Origin: Auanema rhodensis
Taxonomy: Eukaryota > Nematoda > Chromadorea > Rhabditida > Rhabditidae
NCBI GenBank assembly: GCA_964057225.1
Contig: CAXKVF010000088.1
Coordinates: forward strand, 62,001 to 126,000
Length of the DNA: 64,000 nucleotides
Direction: 5' to 3'
Made by a program: the position numbers and the translations under genes
In this document: piece after piece, positions 26,577 through 41,008 of the stretch
Position numbering within the stretch: position 1 is the first letter of the stretch
How the letters are laid out: each line of letters starts with the position of its first letter
The notes under the pieces: model-generated
Databases searched by the model: none
Told to the model about the DNA's origin: nothing
The model's input: only the letters and a program-made list of their open reading frames with translations

Positions 26577-29040
26577 TACCATGCACCAATATCAATAAAA
26601 ATTTGTTTTTAGACTAATATGGACATGGGGAATCTAATTTTGAAAACCGCATCTCTTTATCTTTCACGTGAAGGGAGTTACATACCAAGTGCACATCACG
26701 TGTACATTTAATTAGCATAAATTAAAGTTCACGTAAATTTCAAAGTCATGGTTACCATGAACCAATATCAATAAAAATTTGTTTTTAGACTAATATGGAC
26801 ATGGGGAATCTAATTTTGAAAACCGCATCTCTTTATCTTTCACGTGAAGCGAGTTACATACCAAGTGCACATCACGTGTACATTTAATTAGCATAAATTA
26901 AAGTTCACGTAAATTTCAAAGTCATGGTTACCATGAACCAATATCAATACAAATTTGTTTTTAGACTAATATGGACATGGGGAATCTAATTTTGAAAACC
27001 GCATCTCTTTATCTTTCACGTGAAGCGAGTTACATACCAAGTGCACATTACGTGTACATTTAATTAGCATAAATTAAAGTTCACGTAAAATTCAAAGTCA
27101 TGGTTACCATGCACCAATATCAATAAAAATTTGTTTTTAGACTAATATGGACATGGGGAATCTAATTTTGAAAACCGCATCTCTTTATCTTTCACGTGAA
27201 GCGAGTTACATACCAAGTGCACATCACGTGTACATTTAATTAGCATAAATTAAAGTTCACGTAAATTTCAAAGTCATGGTTACCATGCACCAATATCAAT
27301 AAAAATTTGTTTTTAGACTAATATGGACATGGGGAATCTAATTTTGAAAACCGCATCTCTTTATCTTTCACGTGAAGCGAGTTACATACCAAGTGCACAT
27401 TACGTGTACATTTAATTAGCATAAATTAAAGTTCACGTAAAATTCAAAGTCATGGTTACCATGCACCAATATCAATAAAAATTTGTTTTTAGACTAATAT
27501 GGACATGGGGAATCTAATTTTGAAAACCGCATCTCTTTATCTTTCACGTGAAGGGAGTTACATACCAAGTGCACATCACGTGTACATTTAATTAGCATAA
27601 ATTAAAGTTCACGTAAATTTCAAAGTCATGGTTACCATGAACCAATATCAATAAAAATTTGTTTTTAGACTAATATGGACATGGGGAATCTAATTTTGAA
27701 AACCGCATCTCTTTATCTTTCACGTGAAGCGAGTTACATACCAAGTGCACATCACGTGTACATTTAATTAGCATAAATTAAAGTTCACGTAAATTTCAAA
27801 GTCATGGTTACCATGAACCAATATCAATACAAATTTGTTTTTAGACTAATATGGACATGGGGAATCTAATTTTGAAAACCGCATCTCTTTATCTTTCACG
27901 TGAAGCGAGTTACATACCAAGTGCACATTACGTGTACATTTAATTAGCATAAATTAAAGTTCACGTAAAATTCAAAGTCATGGTTACCATGCACCAATAT
28001 CAATAAAAATTTGTTTTTAGACTAATATGGACATGGGGAATCTAATTTTGAAAACCGCATCTCTTTATCTTTCACGTGAAGCGAGTTACATACCAAGTGC
28101 ACATCACGTGTACATTTAATTAGCATAAATTAAAGTTCACGTAAATTTCAAAGTCATGGTTACCATGCACCAATATCAATAAAAATTTGTTTTTAGACTA
28201 ATATGGACATGGGGAATCTAATTTTGAAAACCGCATCTCTTTATCTTTCACGTGAAGGGAGTTACATACCAAGTGCACATCACGTGTACATTTAATTAGC
28301 ATAAATTAAAGTTCACGTAAATTTCAAAGTCATGGTTACCATGAAGCAATATCAATAAAAATTTGTTTTTAGACTAATATGGACATGGGGAATCTAATTT
28401 TGAAAACCGCATCTCTTTATCTTTCACGTGAAGGGAGTTACATACCAAGTGCACATCACGTGTACATTTAATTAGCATAAATTAAAGTTCACGTAAATTT
28501 CAAAGTCATGGTTACCATGAACCAATATCAATAAAAATTTGTTTTTAGACTAATATGGACATGGGGAATCTAATTTTGAAAACCGCATCTCTTTATCTTT
28601 CACGTGAAGCGAGTTACATACCAAGTGCACATCACGTGTACATTTAATTAGCATAAATTAAAGTTCACGTAAATTTCAAAGTCATGGTTACCATGAACCA
28701 ATATCAATACAAATTTGTTTTTAGACTAATATGGACATGGGGAATCTAATTTTGAAAACCGCATCTCTTTATCTTTCACGTGAAGCGAGTTACATACCAA
28801 GTGCACATTACGTGTACATTTAATTAGCATAAATTAAAGTTCACGTAAAATTCAAAGTCATGGTTACCATGCACCAATATCAATAAAAATTTGTTTTTAG
28901 ACTAATATGGACATGGGGAATCTAATTTTGAAAATCGCATCTCTTTATCTTTCACGTGAAGCGAGTTACATACCAAGTGCACATCACGTGTACATTTAAT
29001 TAGCATAAATTAAAGTTCACGTAAATTTCAAAGTCATGGT
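26577..29040. repeat. 4- to 5-monomer repeats: 98G, gaac, F, gcac
   Basis: Three related units start at 26577, 27457 and 28161. All contain gcac+98G, gaac, F (26929, 27809, 28689) and gcac in that order. The first ends with an extra gcac+121T+162A monomer. The third has an extra gaag+98G second monomer. Monomer 28865 carries 71T. These are building blocks of the 7-monomer unit at the right end. Confidence 0.82.
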
Positions 29041-30272
29041 TACCATGCACCAATATCAATAAAAATTTGTTTTTAGACTAATATGGACATGGGGAATCTA
29101 ATTTTGAAAACCGCATCTCTTTATCTTTCACGTGAAGCGAGTTACATACCAAGTGCACATCACGTGTACATTTAATTAGCATAAATTAAAGTTCACGTAA
29201 ATTTCAAAGTCATGGTTACCATGCACCAATATCAATAAAAATTTGTTTTTAGACTAATATGGACATGGGGAATCTAATTTTGAAAACCGCATCTCTTTAT
29301 CTTTCACGTGAAGCGAGTTACATACCAAGTGCACATCACGTGTACATTTAATTAGCATAAATTAAAGTTCACGTAAATTTCAAAGTCATGGTTACCATGA
29401 AGCAATATCAATAAAAATTTGTTTTTAGACTAATATGGATATGGGGAATCTAATTTTGAAAACCGCATCTCTTTATCTTTCACGTGAAGGGAGTTACATA
29501 CCAAGTGCACATCACGTGTACATTTAATTAGCATAAATTAAAGTTCACGTAAATTTCAAAGTCATGGTTACCATGAACCAATATCAATAAAAATTTGTTT
29601 TTAGACTAATATGGACATGGGGAATCTAATTTTGAAAACCGCATCTCTTTATCTTTCACGTGAAGCGAGTTACATACCAAGTGCACATCACGTGTACATT
29701 TAATTAGCATAAATTAAAGTTCACGTAAATTTCAAAGTCATGGTTACCATGCACCAATATCAATAAAAATTTGTTTTTAGACTAATATTGACATGGGGAA
29801 TCTAATTTTGAAAACCGCATCTCTTTATCTTTCACGTGAAGCGAGTTACATACCAAGTGCACATTACGTGTACATTTAATTAGCATAAATTAAAGTTCAC
29901 GTAAATTTCAAAGTCATGGTTACCATGAACCAATATCAATAAAAATTTGTTTTTAGACTAATATGGACATGGGGAATCTAATTTTGAAAACCGCATCTCT
30001 TTATCTTTCACGTGAAGCGAGTTACATACCAAGTGCACATCACGTGTACATTTAATTAGCATAAATTAAAGTTCACGTAAATTTCAAAGTCATGGTTACC
30101 ATGAACCAATATCAATAAAAATTTGTTTTTAGACTAATATGGACATGGGGAATCTAATTTTGAAAACCGCATCTCTTTATCTTTCACGTGAAGCGAGTTA
30201 CATACCAAGTGCACATCACGTGTACATTTAATTAGCATAAATTAAAGTTCACGTAAATTTCAAAGTCATGGT

Positions 30273-33200
30273 TACCATGCACCAATATCAATAAAAATTT
30301 GTTTTTAGACTAATATGGACATGGGGAATCTATTTTTGAAAACCGCATTTCTTTATCTTTCACGTGAAGCGAGTTACATACCAAGTGCACATTACGTGTA
30401 CATTTAATTAGCATGAATTAAAGTTCACGTAAAATTCAAAGTCATGGTTACCATGCACCAATATCAATAAAAATTTGTTTTTAGACTAATATGGACATGG
30501 GGAATCTAATTTTGAAAACCGCATCTCTTTATCTTTCACGTGAAGCGAGTAACATACCAAGTGCACATCACGTGTACATTTAATTAGCATAAATTAAAGT
30601 TCACGTAAATTTCAAAGTCATGGTTACCATGAACCAATATCAATAAAAATTTGTTTTTAGACTAATATGGACATGGGGAATCTAATTTTGAAAACCGCAT
30701 CTCTTTATCTTTCACGTGAAGCGAGTTACATACCAAGTGCACATCACGTGTACATTTAATTAGCATAAATTAAAGTTCACGTAAATTTCAAAGTCATGGT
30801 TACCATGCACCAATATCAATAAAAATTTGTTTTTAGACTAATATGGACATGGGGAATCTAATTTTGAAAACCGCATCTCTTTTTCTTTCACGTGAAGCGA
30901 GTTACATACCAAGTGCACATCACGTGTACATTTAATTAGCATAAATTAAAGTTCACGTAAATTTCAAAGTCATGGTTACCATGCACCAATATCAATAAAA
31001 ATTTGTTTTTAGACTAATATGGACATGGGGAATCTAATTTTGAAAACCGCATCTCTTTTTCTTTCACGTGAAGCGAGTTACATACCAAGTGCACATCACG
31101 TGTACAATTAATGAGCATAAATTAAAGTTCACGTAAATTTCAAAGTCATGGTTACCATGCACCAATATCAATAAAAATTTGTTTTTAGACTAATATGGAC
31201 ATGGGGAATCTAATTTTGAAAACCGCATCTCTTTATCTTTCACGTAAAGCGAGTTACATACCAAGTGCACATCACGTGTACATTTAATTAGCATAAATTA
31301 AAGTTCACGTAAATTTCAAAGTCATGGTTACCATGAACCAATATCAATAAAAATTTGTTTTTAGACTAATATGGACATGGGGAATCTAATTTTGAAAACC
31401 GCATCTCTTTATCTTTCACGTGAAGCGAGTTACATACCAAGTGCACATCACGTGTACATTTAATTAGCATAAATTAAAGTTCACGTAAATTTCAAAGTCA
31501 TGGTTACCATGCACCAATATCAATAAAAATTTGTTTTTAGACTAATATGGACATGGGGAATCTAATTTTGAAAACCGCATCTCTTTATCTTTCACGTGAA
31601 GCGAGTTACATACCAAGTGCACATCACGTGTACATTTAATTAGCATAAATTAAAGTTCACGTAAATTTCAAAGTCATGGTTACCATGCACCAATATCAAT
31701 AAAAATTTGTTTTTAGACTAATATGGACATGGGGAATCTAATTTTGAAAACCGCATTTCTTTATCTTTCACGTGAAGCGAGTTACATACCAAGTGCACAT
31801 TACGTGTACATTTAATTAGCATAAATTAAAGTTCACGTAAAATTCAAAGTCATGGTTACCATGCACCAATATCAATAAAAATTTGTTTTTAGACTAATAT
31901 GGACATGGGGAATCTAATTTTGAAAACCGCATTTCTTTATCTTTCACGTGAAGCGAGTTACATACCAAGTGCACATTACGTGTACATTTAATTAGCATAA
32001 ATTAAAGTTCACGTAAAATTCAAAGTCATGGTTACCATGCACCAATATCAATAAAAATTTGTTTTTAGACTAATATGGACATGGGGAATCTAATTTTGAA
32101 AACCGCATCTCTTTATCTTTCACGTGAAGCGAGTAACATACCAAGTGCACATCACGTGTACATTTAATTAGCATAAATTAAAGTTCACGTAAATTTCAAA
32201 GTCATGGTTACCATGAACCAATATCAATAAAAATTTGTTTTTAGACTAATATGGACATGGGGAATCTAATTTTGAAAACCGCATCTCTTTATCTTTCACG
32301 TGAAGCGAGTTACATACCAAGTGCACATCACGTGTACATTTAATTAGCATAAATTAAAGTTCACGTAAATTTCAAAGTCATGGTTACCATGCACCAATAT
32401 CAATAAAAATTTGTTTTTAGACTAATATGGACATGGGGAATCTAATTTTGAAAACCGCATCTCTTTTTCTTTCACGTGAAGCGAGTTACATACCAAGTGC
32501 ACATCACGTGTACAATTAATGAGCATAAATTAAAGTTCACGTAAATTTCAAAGTCATGGTTACCATGCACCAATATCAATAAAAATTTGTTTTTAGACTA
32601 ATATGGACATGGGGAATCTAATTTTGAAAACCGCATCTCTTTATCTTTCACGTAAAGCGAGTTACATACCAAGTGCACATCACGTGTACATTTAATTAGC
32701 ATAAATTAAAGTTCACGTAAATTTCAAAGTCATGGTTACCATGAACCAATATCAATAAAAATTTGTTTTTAGACTAATATGGACATGGGGAATCTAATTT
32801 TGAAAACCGCATCTCTTTATCTTTCACGTGAAGCGAGTTACATACCAAGTGCACATCACGTGTACATTTAATTAGCATAAATTAAAGTTCACGTAAATTT
32901 CAAAGTCATGGTTACCATGCACCAATATCAATAAAAATTTGTTTTTAGACTAATATGGACATGGGGAATCTAATTTTGAAAACCGCATCTCTTTATCTTT
33001 CACGTGAAGCGAGTTACATACCAAGTGCACATCACGTGTACATTTAATTAGCATAAATTAAAGTTCACGTAAATTTCAAAGTCATGGTTACCATGCACCA
33101 ATATCAATAAAAATTTGTTTTTAGACTAATATGGACATGGGGAATCTAATTTTGAAAACCGCATTTCTTTATCTTTCACGTGAAGCGAGTTACATACCAA

Positions 33201-34496
33201 GTGCACATTACGTGTACATTTAATTAGCATAAATTAAAGTTCACGTAAAATTCAAAGTCATGGTTACCATGCACCAATATCAATAAAAATTTGTTTTTAG
33301 ACTAATATGGACATGGGGAATCTAATTTTGAAAACCGCATTTCTTTATCTTTCACGTGAAGCGAGTTACATACCAAGTGCACATTACGTGTACATTTAAT
33401 TAGCATAAATTAAAGTTCACGTAAAATTCAAAGTCATGGTTACCATGCACCAATATCAATAAAAATTTGTTTTTAGACTAATATGGACATGGGGAATCTA
33501 ATTTTGAAAACCGCATCTCTTTATCTTTCACGTGAAGCGAGTAACATACCAAGTGCACATCACGTGTACATTTAATTAGCATAAATTAAAGTTCACGTAA
33601 ATTTCAAAGTCATGGTTACCATGAACCAATATCAATAAAAATTTGTTTTTAGACTAATATGGACATGGGGAATCTAATTTTGAAAACCGCATCTCTTTAT
33701 CTTTCACGTGAAGCGAGTTACATACCAAGTGCACATCACGTGTACATTTAATTAGCATAAATTAAAGTTCACGTAAATTTCAAAGTCATGGTTACCATGC
33801 ACCAATATCAATAAAAATTTGTTTTTAGACTAATATGGACATGGGGAATCTAATTTTGAAAACCGCATCTCTTTTTCTTTCACGTGAAGCGAGTTACATA
33901 CCAAGTGCACATCACGTGTACATTTAATTAGCATAAATTAAAGTTCACGTAAATTTCAAAGTCATGGTTACCATGCACCAATATCAATAAAAATTTGTTT
34001 TTAGACTAATATGGACATGGGGAATCTAATTTTGAAAACCGCATCTCTTTTTCTTTCACGTGAAGCGAGTTACATACCAAGTGCACATCACGTGTACAAT
34101 TAATTAGCATAAATTAAAGTTCACGTAAATTTCAAAGTCATGGTTACCATGCACCAATATCAATAAAAATTTGTTTTTAGACTAATATGGACATGGGGAA
34201 TCTAATTTTGAAAACCGCATCTCTTTATCTTTCACGTGAAGCGAGTTACATACCAAGTGCACATCACGTGTACAATTAATTAGCATAAATTAAAGTTCAC
34301 GTAAATTTCAAAGTCATGGTTACCATGAACCAATATCAATAAAAATTTGTTTTTAGACTAATATGGACATGGGGAATCTAATTTTGAAAACCGCATCTCT
34401 TTATCTTTCACGTGAAGCGAGTTACATACCAAGTGCACATTACGTGTACATTTAATTAGCATAAATTAAAGTTCACGTAAATTTCAAAGTCATGGT
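30273..34496. repeat. 8-monomer higher-order repeat, three copies (1,408 bp each)
   Basis: Units start at 30273, 31681 and 33089. Each has 77T+121T+162A, then 103A, gaac, then gcac with 83T. Units 1 and 2 then have a 131A+137G monomer, one with 94A, gaac and gcac. Unit 1 has one 77T monomer and two 83T monomers; unit 2 has two 77T and one 83T; unit 3 has two of each and ends with 131A units and gaac+121T in place of 94A. Total length stays at 8 monomers in each because gains and losses offset. Confidence 0.87.
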
Positions 34497-34672
34497 TACC
34501 ATGAACCAATATCAATACAAATTTGTTTTTAGACTAATATGGACATGGGGAATCTAATTTTGAAAACCGCATCTCTTTATCTTTCACGTGAAGCGAGTTA
34601 CATACCAAGTGCACATTACGTGTACATTTAATTAGCATAAATTAAAGTTCACGTAAAATTCAAAGTCATGGT
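33265..34672. repeat. Segment recurring about 17.7 kb away (copy 1)
   Basis: The marks 77T+121T+162A, gcac, gaac, 83T, 83T+131A, a 121T monomer, then F match those at 51041-52272. The offset is 17,776 bp (101 monomers) at the left, falling to 17,600 bp after monomer 34145, which copy 2 lacks. The 103A change at monomer 33441 is absent from copy 2 (51217), which has its own change at 47. Confidence 0.75.
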
Positions 34673-37600
34673 TACCATGCACCAATATCAATAAAAATTT
34701 GTTTTTAGACTAATATGGACATGGGGAATCTAATTTTGAAAACCGCATCTCTTTATCTTTCACGTGAAGCGAGTTACATACCAAGTGCACATCACGTGTA
34801 CATTTAATTAGCATAAATTAAAGTTCACGTAAATTTCAAAGTCATGGTTACCATGCACCAATATCAATAAAAATTTGTTTTTAGACTAATATGGACATGG
34901 GGAATCTAATTTTGAAAACCGCATCTCTTTATCTTTCACGTGAAGCGAGTTACATACCAAGTGCACATCACGTGTACATTTAATTAGCATAAATTAAAGT
35001 TCACGTAAATTTCAAAGTCATGGTTACCATGAACCAATATCAATAAAAAATTGTTTTTAGACTAATATGGACATGGGGAATCTAATTTTGAAAACCGCAT
35101 CTCTTTATCTTTCACGTGAAGGGAGTTACATACCAAGTGCACATCACGTGTACATTTAATTAGCATAAATTAAAGTTCACGTAAATTTCAAAGTCATGGT
35201 TACCATGAAGCAATATCAATAAAAATTTGTTTTTAGACTAATATGGACATGGGGAATCTAATTTTGAAAACCGCATCTCTTTATCTTTCACGTGAAGCGA
35301 GTTACATACCAAGTGCACATCACGTGTACATTTAATTAGCATAAATTAAAGTTCACGTAAATTTCAAAGTCATGGTTACCATGAAGCAATATCAATAAAA
35401 ATTTGTTTTTAGACTAATATGGACATGGGGAATCTAATTCTGAAAACCGCATCTCTTTATCTTTCACGTGAAGCGAGTTACATACCAAGTGCACATTACG
35501 TGTACATTTAATTAGCATAAATTAAAGTTCACGTAAAATTCAAAGTCATGGTTACCATGCACCAATATCAATAAAAATTTGTTTTTAGACTAATATGGAC
35601 ATGGGGAATCTAATTTTGAAAACCGCATCTCTTTATCTTTCACGTGAAGCGAGTTACATACCAAGTGCACATCACGTGTACATTTAATTAGCATAAATTA
35701 AAGTTCACGTAAATTTCAAAGTCATGGTTACCATGAACCAATATCAATAAAAATTTGTTTTTAGACTAATATGGACATGGGGAATCTAATTTTGAAAACC
35801 GCATCTCTTTATCTTTCACGTGAAGCGAGTTACATACCAAGTGCACATCACGTGTACATTTAATTAGCATAAATTAAAGTTCACGTAAATTTCAAAGTCA
35901 TGGTTACCATGAACCAATATCAATACAAATTTGTTTTTAGACTAATATGGACATGGGGAATCTAATTTTGAAAACCGCATCTCTTTATCTTTCACGTGAA
36001 GCGAGTTACATACCAAGTGCACATTACGTGTACATTTAATTAGCATAAATTAAAGTTCACGTAAAATTCAAAGTCATGGTTACCATGCACCAATATCAAT
36101 AAAAATTTGTTTTTAGACTAATATGGACATGGGGAATCTAATTTTGAAAACCGCATCTCTTCATCTTTCACGTGAAGCGAGTTACATACCAAGTGCACAT
36201 CACGTGTACATTTAATTAGCATAAATTAAAGTTCACGTAAATTTCAAAGTCATGGTTACCATGCACCAATATCAATAAAAATTTGTTTTTAGACTAATAT
36301 GGACATGGGGAATCTAATTTTGAAAACCGCATCTCTTTATCTTTCACGTGAAGCGAGTTACATACCAAGTGCACATCACGTGTACATTTAATTAGCATAA
36401 ATTAAAGTTCACGTAAATTTCAAAGTCATGGTTACCATGAACCAATATCAATACAAATTTGTTTTTAGACTAATATGGACATGGGGAATCTAATTTTGAA
36501 AACCGCATCTCTTCATCTTTCACGTGAAGCGAGTTACATACCAAGTGCACATCACGTGTACATTTAATTAGCATAAATTAAAGTTCACGTAAATTTCAAA
36601 GTCATGGTTACCATGAAGCAATATCAATAAAAATTTGTTTTTAGACTAATATGGACATGGGGAATCTAATTTTGAAAACCGCATCTCTTTATCTTTCACG
36701 TGAAGCGAGTTACATACCAAGTGCACATCACGTGTACATTTAATTAGCATAAATTAAAGTTCACGTAAATTTCAAAGTCATGGTTACCATGAACCAATAT
36801 CAATAAAAATTTGTTTTTAGACTAATATGGACATGGGGAATCTAATTTTGAAAACCGCATCTCTTTATCTTTCACGTGAAGCGAGTTACATACCAAGTGC
36901 ACATCACGTGTACATTTAATTAGCATAAATTAAAGTTCACGTAAAATTCAAAGTCATGGTTACCATGCACCAATATCAATAAAAATTTGTTTTTAGACTA
37001 ATATGGACATGGGGAATCTAATTTTGAAAACCGCATCTCTTTATCTTTTACGTGAAGCGAGTTACATACCAAGTGCACATCACGTGTACATTTAATTAGC
37101 ATAAATTAAAGTTCACGTAAATTTCAAAGTCATGGTTACCATGAACCAATATCAATAAAAATTTGTTTTTAGACTAATATGGACATGGGGAATCTAATTT
37201 TGAAAACCGCATCTCTTTATCTTTCACGTGAAGCGAGTTACATACCAAGTGCACATCACGTGTACATTTAATTAGCATAAATTAAAGTTCACGTAAATTT
37301 CAAAGTCATGGTTACCATGAACCAATATCAATAAAAATTTGTTTTTAGACTAATATGGACATGGGGAATCTAATTTTGAAAACCGCATCTCTTTATCTTT
37401 CACGTGAAGCGAGTTACATACCAAGTGCACATCACGTGTACATTTAATTAGCATAAATTAAAGTTCACGTAAATTTCAAAGTCATGGTTACCATGAACCA
37501 ATATCAATAAAAATTTGTTTTTAGACTAATATGGACATGGGGAATCTAATTTTGAAAACCGCATCTCTTTATCTTTCACGTGAAGCGAGTTACATACCAA

Positions 37601-37840
37601 GTGCACATCACGTGTACATTTAATTAGCATAAATTAAAGTTCACGTAAATTTCAAAGTCATGGTTACCATGAAGCAATATCAATAAAAATTTGTTTTTAG
37701 ACTAATATGGACATGGGGAATCTAATTTTGAAAACCGCATCTCTTCATCTTTCACGTGAAGCGAGTTACATACCAAGTGCACATCACGTGTACATTTAAT
37801 TAGCATAAATTAAAGTTCACGTAAATTTCAAAGTCATGGT

Positions 37841-40800
37841 TACCATGAACCAATATCAATAAAAATTTGTTTTTAGACTAATATGGACATGGGGAATCTA
37901 ATTTTGAAAACCGCATCTCTTTATCTTTCACGTGAAGCGAGTTACATACCAAGTGCACATCACGTGTACATTTAATTCGCATAAATTAAAGTTCACGTAA
38001 AATTCAAAGTCATGGTTACCATGCACCAATATCAATAAAAATTTGTTTTTAGACTAATATGGACATGGGGAATCTAATTTTGAAAACCGCATCTCTTTAT
38101 CTTTTACGTGAAGCGAGTTACATACCAAGTGCACATCACGTGTACATTTAATTAGCATAAATTAAAGTTCACGTAAATTTCAAAGTCATGGTTACCATGA
38201 ACCAATATCAATAAAAATTTGTTTTTAGACTAATATGGACATGGGGAATCTAATTTTGAAAACCGCATCTCTTTATCTTTCACGTGAAGCGAGTTACATA
38301 CCAAGTGCACATCACGTGTACATTTAATCAGCATAAATTAAAGTTCACGTAAATTTCAAAGTCATGGTTACCATGCACCAATATCAATAAAAATTTGTTT
38401 TTAGACTAATATGGACATGGGGAATCTAATTTTGAAAACCGCATCTCTTTATCTTTCACGTGAAGCGAGTTACATACCAAGTGCACATCACGTGTACATT
38501 TAATTAGCATAAATTAAAGTTCACGTAAATTTCAAAGTCATGGTTACCATGAACCAATATCAATAAAAATTTGTTTTTAGACTAATATGGACATGGGAAA
38601 TCTAATTTTGAAAACCGCATCTCTTTATCTTTCACGTGAAGCGAGTTACATACCAAGTGCACATCACGTGTACATTTAATTAGCATAAATTAAAGTTCAC
38701 GTAAATTTCAAAGTCATGGTTACCATGCACCAATATCAATAAAAATTTGTTTTTAGACTAATATGGACATGGGGGATCTAATTTTGAAAACCGCATCTCT
38801 TTATCTTTCACGTGAAGCGAGTTACATACCAAGTGCACATCACGTGTACATTTAATTAGCATAAATTAAAGTTCACGTAAATTTCAAAGTCATGGTTACC
38901 ATGAACCAATATCAATAAAAATTTGTTTTTAGACTAATATGGACATGGGGAATCTAATTTTGAAAACCGCATCTCTTTATCTTTCACGTGAAGCGAGTTA
39001 CATATCAAGTGCACATCACGTGTACATTTAATCAGCATAAATTAAAGTTCACGTAAATTTCAAAGTCATGGTTACCATGCACCAATATCAATAAAAATTT
39101 GTTTTTAGACTAATATGGACATGGGGAATCTAATTTTGAAAACCGCATCTCTTTATCTTTCACGTGAAGCGAGTTACATACCAAGTGCACATCACGTGTA
39201 CATTTAATTAGCATAAATTAAAGTTCACGTAAATTTCAAAGTCATGGTTACCATGAACCAATATCAATAAAAATTTGTTTTTAGACTAATATGGACATGG
39301 GGAATCTAATTTTGAAAACCGCATCTCTTTATCTTTCACGTGAAGCGAGTTACATACCAAGTGCACATCACGTGTACATTTAATTAGCATAAATTAAAGT
39401 TCACGTAAATTTCAAAGTCATGGTTACCATGAACCAATATCAATAAAAATTTGTTTTTAGACTAATATGGACATGGGGAATCTAATTTTGAAAACCGCAT
39501 CTCTTTATCTTTCACGTGAAGCGAGTTACATACCAAGTGCACATCACGTGTACATTTAATTCGCATAAATTAAAGTTCACGTAAAATTCAAAGTCATGGT
39601 TACCATGCACCAATATCAATAAAAATTTGTTTTTAGACTAATATGGACATGGGGAATCTAATTTTGAAAACCGCATCTCTTTATCTTTTACGTGAAGCGA
39701 GTTACATACCAAGTGCACATCACGTGTACATTTAATTAGCATAAATTAAAGTTCACGTAAATTTCAAAGTCATGGTTACCATGAACCAATATCAATAAAA
39801 ATTTGTTTTTAGACTAATATGGACATGGGGAATCTAATTTTGAAAACCGCATCTCTTTATCTTTCACGTGAAGCGAGTTACATACCAAGTGCACATCACG
39901 TGTACATTTAATCAGCATAAATTAAAGTTCACGTAAATTTCAAAGTCATGGTTACCATGCACCAATATCAATAAAAATTTGTTTTTAGACTAATATGGAC
40001 ATGGGGAATCTAATTTTGAAAACCGCATCTCTTTATCTTTCACGTGAAGCGAGTTACATACCAAGTGCACATCACGTGTACATTTAATTAGCATAAATTA
40101 AAGTTCACGTAAATTTCAAAGTCATGGTTACCATGAACCAATATCAATAAAAATTTGTTTTTAGACTAATATGGACATGGGAAATCTAATTTTGAAAACC
40201 GCATCTCTTTATCTTTCACGTGAAGCGAGTTACATACCAAGTGCACATCACGTGTACATTTAATTAGCATAAATTAAAGTTCACGTAAATTTCAAAGTCA
40301 TGGTTACCATGCACCAATATCAATAAAAATTTGTTTTTAGACTAATATGGACATGGGGGATCTAATTTTGAAAACCGCATCTCTTTATCTTTCACGTGAA
40401 GCGAGTTACATACCAAGTGCACATCACGTGTACATTTAATTAGCATAAATTAAAGTTCACGTAAATTTCAAAGTCATGGTTACCATGAACCAATATCAAT
40501 AAAAATTTGTTTTTAGACTAATATGGACATGGGGAATCTAATTTTGAAAACCGCATCTCTTTATCTTTCACGTGAAGCGAGTTACATATCAAGTGCACAT
40601 CACGTGTACATTTAATCAGCATAAATTAAAGTTCACGTAAATTTCAAAGTCATGGTTACCATGCACCAATATCAATAAAAATTTGTTTTTAGACTAATAT
40701 GGACATGGGGAATCTAATTTTGAAAACCGCATCTCTTTATCTTTCACGTGAAGCGAGTTACATACCAAGTGCACATCACGTGTACATTTAATTAGCATAA

Positions 40801-41008
40801 ATTAAAGTTCACGTAAATTTCAAAGTCATGGTTACCATGAACCAATATCAATAAAAATTTGTTTTTAGACTAATATGGACATGGGGAATCTAATTTTGAA
40901 AACCGCAACTCTTTATCTTTCACGTGAAGCGAGTTACATACCAAGTGCACATCACGTGTACATTTAATTAGCATAAATTAAAGTTCACGTAAATTTCAAA
41001 GTCATGGT
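37841..41008. repeat. 9-monomer higher-order repeat, two copies (1,584 bp each)
   Basis: 37841-39424 and 39425-41008 match mark for mark: gaac+138C+162A, gcac+89T, gaac+137C, gcac, gaac+54A, gcac+55G, gaac+109T+137C, gcac, gaac. 109T (39005 and 40589) lies in an otherwise almost invariant stretch and is found only here. The one difference seen is 76A in the last monomer of copy 2. Confidence 0.92.
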
